Positions 61,412 to 64,000 of a stretch of DNA of 64,000 nt are shown here, piece by piece. The notes below the pieces were generated by a model. It was not told where the DNA came from. It worked only from the letters and a program-made list of their open reading frames with translations, and searched no databases. Source of the DNA: Terribium retamae. GTDB taxonomy: Bacteria; Pseudomonadota; Alphaproteobacteria; Rhizobiales; Rhizobiaceae. Both the position numbers and the translations under genes were made by a program. Location of the stretch: assembly GCF_022347545.1 (NCBI RefSeq), contig NZ_JAKREW010000006.1:1-64000 (forward strand), given 5' to 3'. The first letter of the stretch is position 1. Each line of letters starts with the position of its first letter.

Positions 61412-62533
61412 ATGACCGAACGCCGCTTGAGAGTTGGCATCGTAGGCCTTCAAGCGGGAAGGAGTTGGGCTGCCAGAGCGCACGTGCCTGCGTTGCAGGC
61501 CCTGTCCGACACTTTCGAGATCGTGGGCGTTGCCAATACCAGCTTGTCGAGCGCGCAGGCGGCGGTGGCCGAAATGGGCCTATCTTCGACGCCCTTCGCC
61601 AGCGTTGCCGAACTGGTCGCCGCGCCGGATGTCGACATCGTCACAGTGACAGTGAAGGTGCCGCCGCATTTCGACATCGTGAAAGCGGCGATCGCCGCCG
61701 GCAAGCATGTCTATTGCGAATGGCCACTCGGCAATGGTCTGGCCGAAGCCGAGGCCATGGCAACCCTTGCGCGGGAAAAGGGAGTGCTGGGCGTGGTTGG
61801 AACCCAGGCACGCCTCGCTCCGGAAATCAAGTATCTACGGCAACTTATCGCCGACGGTTTTGTCGGCGACGTGCTGTCGACCACTTTGGTCGCCCGCGCC
61901 GGGGCTGCACTCGGCGCTGGTATCATTTCGGAGAAAAGAACCTACGGTTATCTGCTCGATCGTGCCAACGGCGCCAACGCGCTCACGATCCCGGTGGGGC
62001 ATACGCTGGCAGCCCTGCGCGACGTGCTCGGTGAGGTCGCGGAAATCTCTGCCCTGTTGGCTACAAAACGACCTCTGGCGTTTGCAGTCGATACACAGGA
62101 GTGGCTGCCGGTATCAGCCCCAGACCAGATTCTGGTCAGTGGCGTCATGGCGAGCGGCGCGCCCATCTCCATTCATTATCGTGGCGGCCCGGCACGGGAC
62201 GACAATGGCCTGTTTTGGGAAATCCACGGCACGGAAGGCGACATCCGCATCACAGGCGCTTCCGGCCATACGCAGATGGTCCAGCTCTCGCTCCAAGGAG
62301 CTCGTGGCGAGGATAAAGTGTTTCGGCCATTGGAGGTCCCTGCCTCACACCGCGCCGGCTGGCCTCGGGAAGTGGAGCCAGGCAATGTTGCCCGCCTCTA
62401 CGCCAGCATGGCAGACGACCTGCAGAACGGCACGCGCACCGCACCAAGCTTCGACGACGCGGTTGCGGTTCACCGTATCATAGCAGCGATAGAGAAATCC
62501 GCCGAAAGCGGAAAACGCGTTGAGCTGAGCTGA
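61412..62533 (+). CDS. Gfo/Idh/MocA family oxidoreductase
   Basis: The 373-residue protein has an N-terminal Rossmann domain (RLRVGIVGLQAGRSWAARAHVPALQAL; GKHVYCEWPLGNGLAEAEAM, in which the usual catalytic EKP motif is EWP) and a C-terminal sheet domain. Galactose 1-dehydrogenase-like (Gal80-type) members share the EWPL motif. The substrate is probably a sugar or polyol. AGGA lies before the ATG; the longer frame to 61340 is not needed. Confidence 0.88.
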   Translation: MTERRLRVGIVGLQAGRSWAARAHVPALQALSDTFEIVGVANTSLSSAQAAVAEMGLSSTPFASVAELVAAPDVDIVTVTVKVPPHFDIVKAAIAAGKHVYCEWPLGNGLAEAEAMATLAREKGVLGVVGTQARLAPEIKYLRQLIADGFVGDVLSTTLVARAGAALGAGIISEKRTYGYLLDRANGANALTIPVGHTLAALRDVLGEVAEISALLATKRPLAFAVDTQEWLPVSAPDQILVSGVMASGAPISIHYRGGPARDDNGLFWEIHGTEGDIRITGASGHTQMVQLSLQGARGEDKVFRPLEVPASHRAGWPREVEPGNVARLYASMADDLQNGTRTAPSFDDAVAVHRIIAAIEKSAESGKRVELS

Positions 62534-62541
62534 GCGACCGC

Positions 62542-64000
62542 TCAAACAAACAAATCGACTTTCTCGAAAGTCCTAACATCGACCAATCCGACGTCCGAGA
62601 TGCGCAATTCCGGGATCACCACCAGGGCCAGAAGCGAGTGCTGCATGTAGGCATTGTTCAGCGAGCAGCCCATCTTGCGCATCGCCTCGGTCAGCTTCTC
62701 GGCCTTGGCCGCCACAATCTCGGCGCGCTCGTCCGACATCAGGCCGGCGATCGGCATTTCGACCAGCGCTAGTTCCTCGCCCTTCGAATAGAGCACCACG
62801 CCGCCGCCGACCTCGGCGAGGCGGTTGGCGGCGAGAGCCATGTCCTGCTTGTTGGTGCCGACGACGATGATATGGTGGCTGTCATGCGCGACCGACGAAG
62901 CCATTGCGCAGTCCTCGATGTAGCCGAAGCCCGACACGAAGGCGTTGGTGACGCCCCCGGTGCCGCGATGGCGTTCCACCAGCGCGATCTGGCAGACATC
63001 GCCCACCCGGTCGCTGGTGACCAACCCATCTTCGACGGCCAGATCCGCCTCCAACGCACGGGTCGGCGCCTGGTTCTCGATGACGCCGATGACCCGGGCG
63101 CGCACTTTGTTGGCCCCTTCCGGTGCCTTGATGTCGAAATCGGTCGCGGCAAGGCGTTTGCCGAGCTTCACCGTGTTCTTGGCGCTCGCAGGATAGTCAT
63201 AGGCTGGAATATCGGCCTCTAGCCTGCCGTTCGCCGCGAGACGAACGCCACGGCCATAGACCTCATTGATGGTCATTTCGGCAAGATTCGATACGACTAG
63301 GAAATCGGCCAGGCGTCCCGGCGCGATCGACCCGATCTCACGCTCCAGCCTGAAATGCTGGGCGGTGTTGATGGTTGCCATCTGGATTGCCGTCACCGGC
63401 TTCAAGCCCTGTTGGATGGCATGCCTGACGACGCGGTCCATGTGGCCATCATTCACCAGCGTCCCGGAATGGCTGTCATCGGTGCAAAGGATGAAGTTGC
63501 GCGGATCAATACCTTGTTCCGTAACGGCTTTGATCTGTTCGGCAACGTCGTACCAGGCAGAGCCAAGCCGCAGCATTGCCTTCATGCCCTGGCGCACGCG
63601 GGCAATCGCGTCCTCGGCGCGCGTGCCCTCATGATCATCCTCCGCCCCGCCGGCGACATAGCCGTGGAACGGCAGACCGAGGTCCGGCGACGCATAGTGG
63701 CCGCCCACCACCTTGCCAGCCCTGACCGTCGCAGCAATCTCCCCCGACATGACCGGGTTGTTGGCGGCGACACCAGGAAAATTCATGACTTCGCCGAGGC
63801 CGATGATGTTCTCCCAGGTCATCGCCTCGGCGACGTCTTCGACAGTGAGCACCGCACCCGCATTTTCCAGCCCCGGCGCGGAAGGCACGCAGGACGGCAT
63901 CTGCACATGCACGTTGATAGGCATGGCCAGCGCCTCGTCATGCATCAGCCGGACACCAGGCAGGCCGAGCACGTTGGCGATCTCATGCGGATCGATGAAC
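62542..64000 (-). CDS. ade: Adenine deaminase (5' end beyond window)
   Basis: This is the C-terminal 485 residues of an Ade-type amidohydrolase; the frame stays open to the right edge (FIDPHEIANVLGLPG). It has CTDDSHSGTLVNDGHMD, TINTAQHFRLEREIGSIAPGRLADFLVV and the C-terminal adenine-deaminase domain with GTNKQDMALAANRL, then the ending FEKVDLFV. It converts adenine to hypoxanthine. The start codon and N-terminal metal site lie outside. Confidence 0.95.
   Translation of the reverse strand, partial: FIDPHEIANVLGLPGVRLMHDEALAMPINVHVQMPSCVPSAPGLENAGAVLTVEDVAEAMTWENIIGLGEVMNFPGVAANNPVMSGEIAATVRAGKVVGGHYASPDLGLPFHGYVAGGAEDDHEGTRAEDAIARVRQGMKAMLRLGSAWYDVAEQIKAVTEQGIDPRNFILCTDDSHSGTLVNDGHMDRVVRHAIQQGLKPVTAIQMATINTAQHFRLEREIGSIAPGRLADFLVVSNLAEMTINEVYGRGVRLAANGRLEADIPAYDYPASAKNTVKLGKRLAATDFDIKAPEGANKVRARVIGVIENQAPTRALEADLAVEDGLVTSDRVGDVCQIALVERHRGTGGVTNAFVSGFGYIEDCAMASSVAHDSHHIIVVGTNKQDMALAANRLAEVGGGVVLYSKGEELALVEMPIAGLMSDERAEIVAAKAEKLTEAMRKMGCSLNNAYMQHSLLALVVIPELRISDVGLVDVRTFEKVDLFV

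Noticed and set aside
1..64000. CRISPR array, prophage, insertion sequence or replication origin
   Set aside because: No regularly spaced repeats, transposase, integrase or phage structural genes seen; no DnaA-box cluster recognised.

Overview
The window is chromosomal DNA of an alphaproteobacterium in the Hyphomicrobiales (Rhizobiales), most like the Phyllobacteriaceae (Mesorhizobium/Aminobacter group). This rests on gene content and order: prfB-mrcA-amiC-rne, dsbA-type/aroQ/accB/accC, a bacterial NDUFA12 homologue, DUF2155, DUF982 and DUF3126 proteins, EcfG-type (GGAAC...GTT) promoters, and the palindromic repeats common between rhizobial genes. Codon third positions are GC-rich almost throughout. 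I see no phage, insertion sequence, plasmid gene or CRISPR array; it reads as ordinary core chromosome.

Layout. 1-3.3 kb: 5' end of tuf, a set of small envelope/stress genes (GlsB/YeaQ, YidB, DUF982, DUF883-like, a 55-residue membrane protein), then tRNA-Gly and tRNA-Tyr. 3.7-9.5 kb: rlmB, then the glyoxylate operon gcl-hyi-glxR with a divergent IclR regulator. 9.5-13.7 kb: a frameshifted small membrane gene, tRNA-Thr, nadK, a DEAD-box helicase, an OmpA-like lipoprotein. 13.8-23.1 kb: GFA protein, prfB (with its programmed frameshift), mrcA, amiC and a very large RNase E. 23.4-30.5 kb: DUF378, aminotransferase, M48 protease, DsbA-like protein, aroQ-accB-accC, aat. 30.5-39.3 kb: DUF2155, NDUFA12, panB-panC, GNAT, gatB, metQ-metN-metI. 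39.5-48.4 kb: YjhX-like, CBS, rhomboid, then a signalling block (PAS_5, double PilZ, an 8-PAS GGDEF-EAL protein, a transglutaminase-like cysteine peptidase). 48.6-64 kb: gamma carbonic anhydrase, cysE, enoyl-CoA hydratase/HD pair, alpha/beta hydrolase, DUF192, tandem cold-shock protein, gloA, ilvA with DUF1697, two tandem lipoprotein hydrolases, LysR with a divergent Gfo/Idh/MocA oxidoreductase, and adenine deaminase running off the right edge.

How genes work together. gcl-hyi-glxR turns two glyoxylates into glycerate. metQNI is a complete methionine ABC importer. panB-panC overlap by ATGA and make pantothenate. accB-accC are two subunits of acetyl-CoA carboxylase. mrcA and amiC both act on peptidoglycan. 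Two stress-type promoters in front of small membrane proteins suggest general-stress-response control of part of the window.

No obvious new multi-gene system is present. The best candidates for something undescribed are non-coding or regulatory: two minus-strand terminators with no gene upstream (possible small RNAs near 4.6-4.85 kb and 41.27-41.42 kb), an 11-bp inverted repeat at 41.43-41.46 kb, an AT-rich divergent promoter with a 20-bp palindrome between the c-di-GMP enzyme and the cysteine peptidase, and a duplicated lipoprotein hydrolase pair of unknown function.
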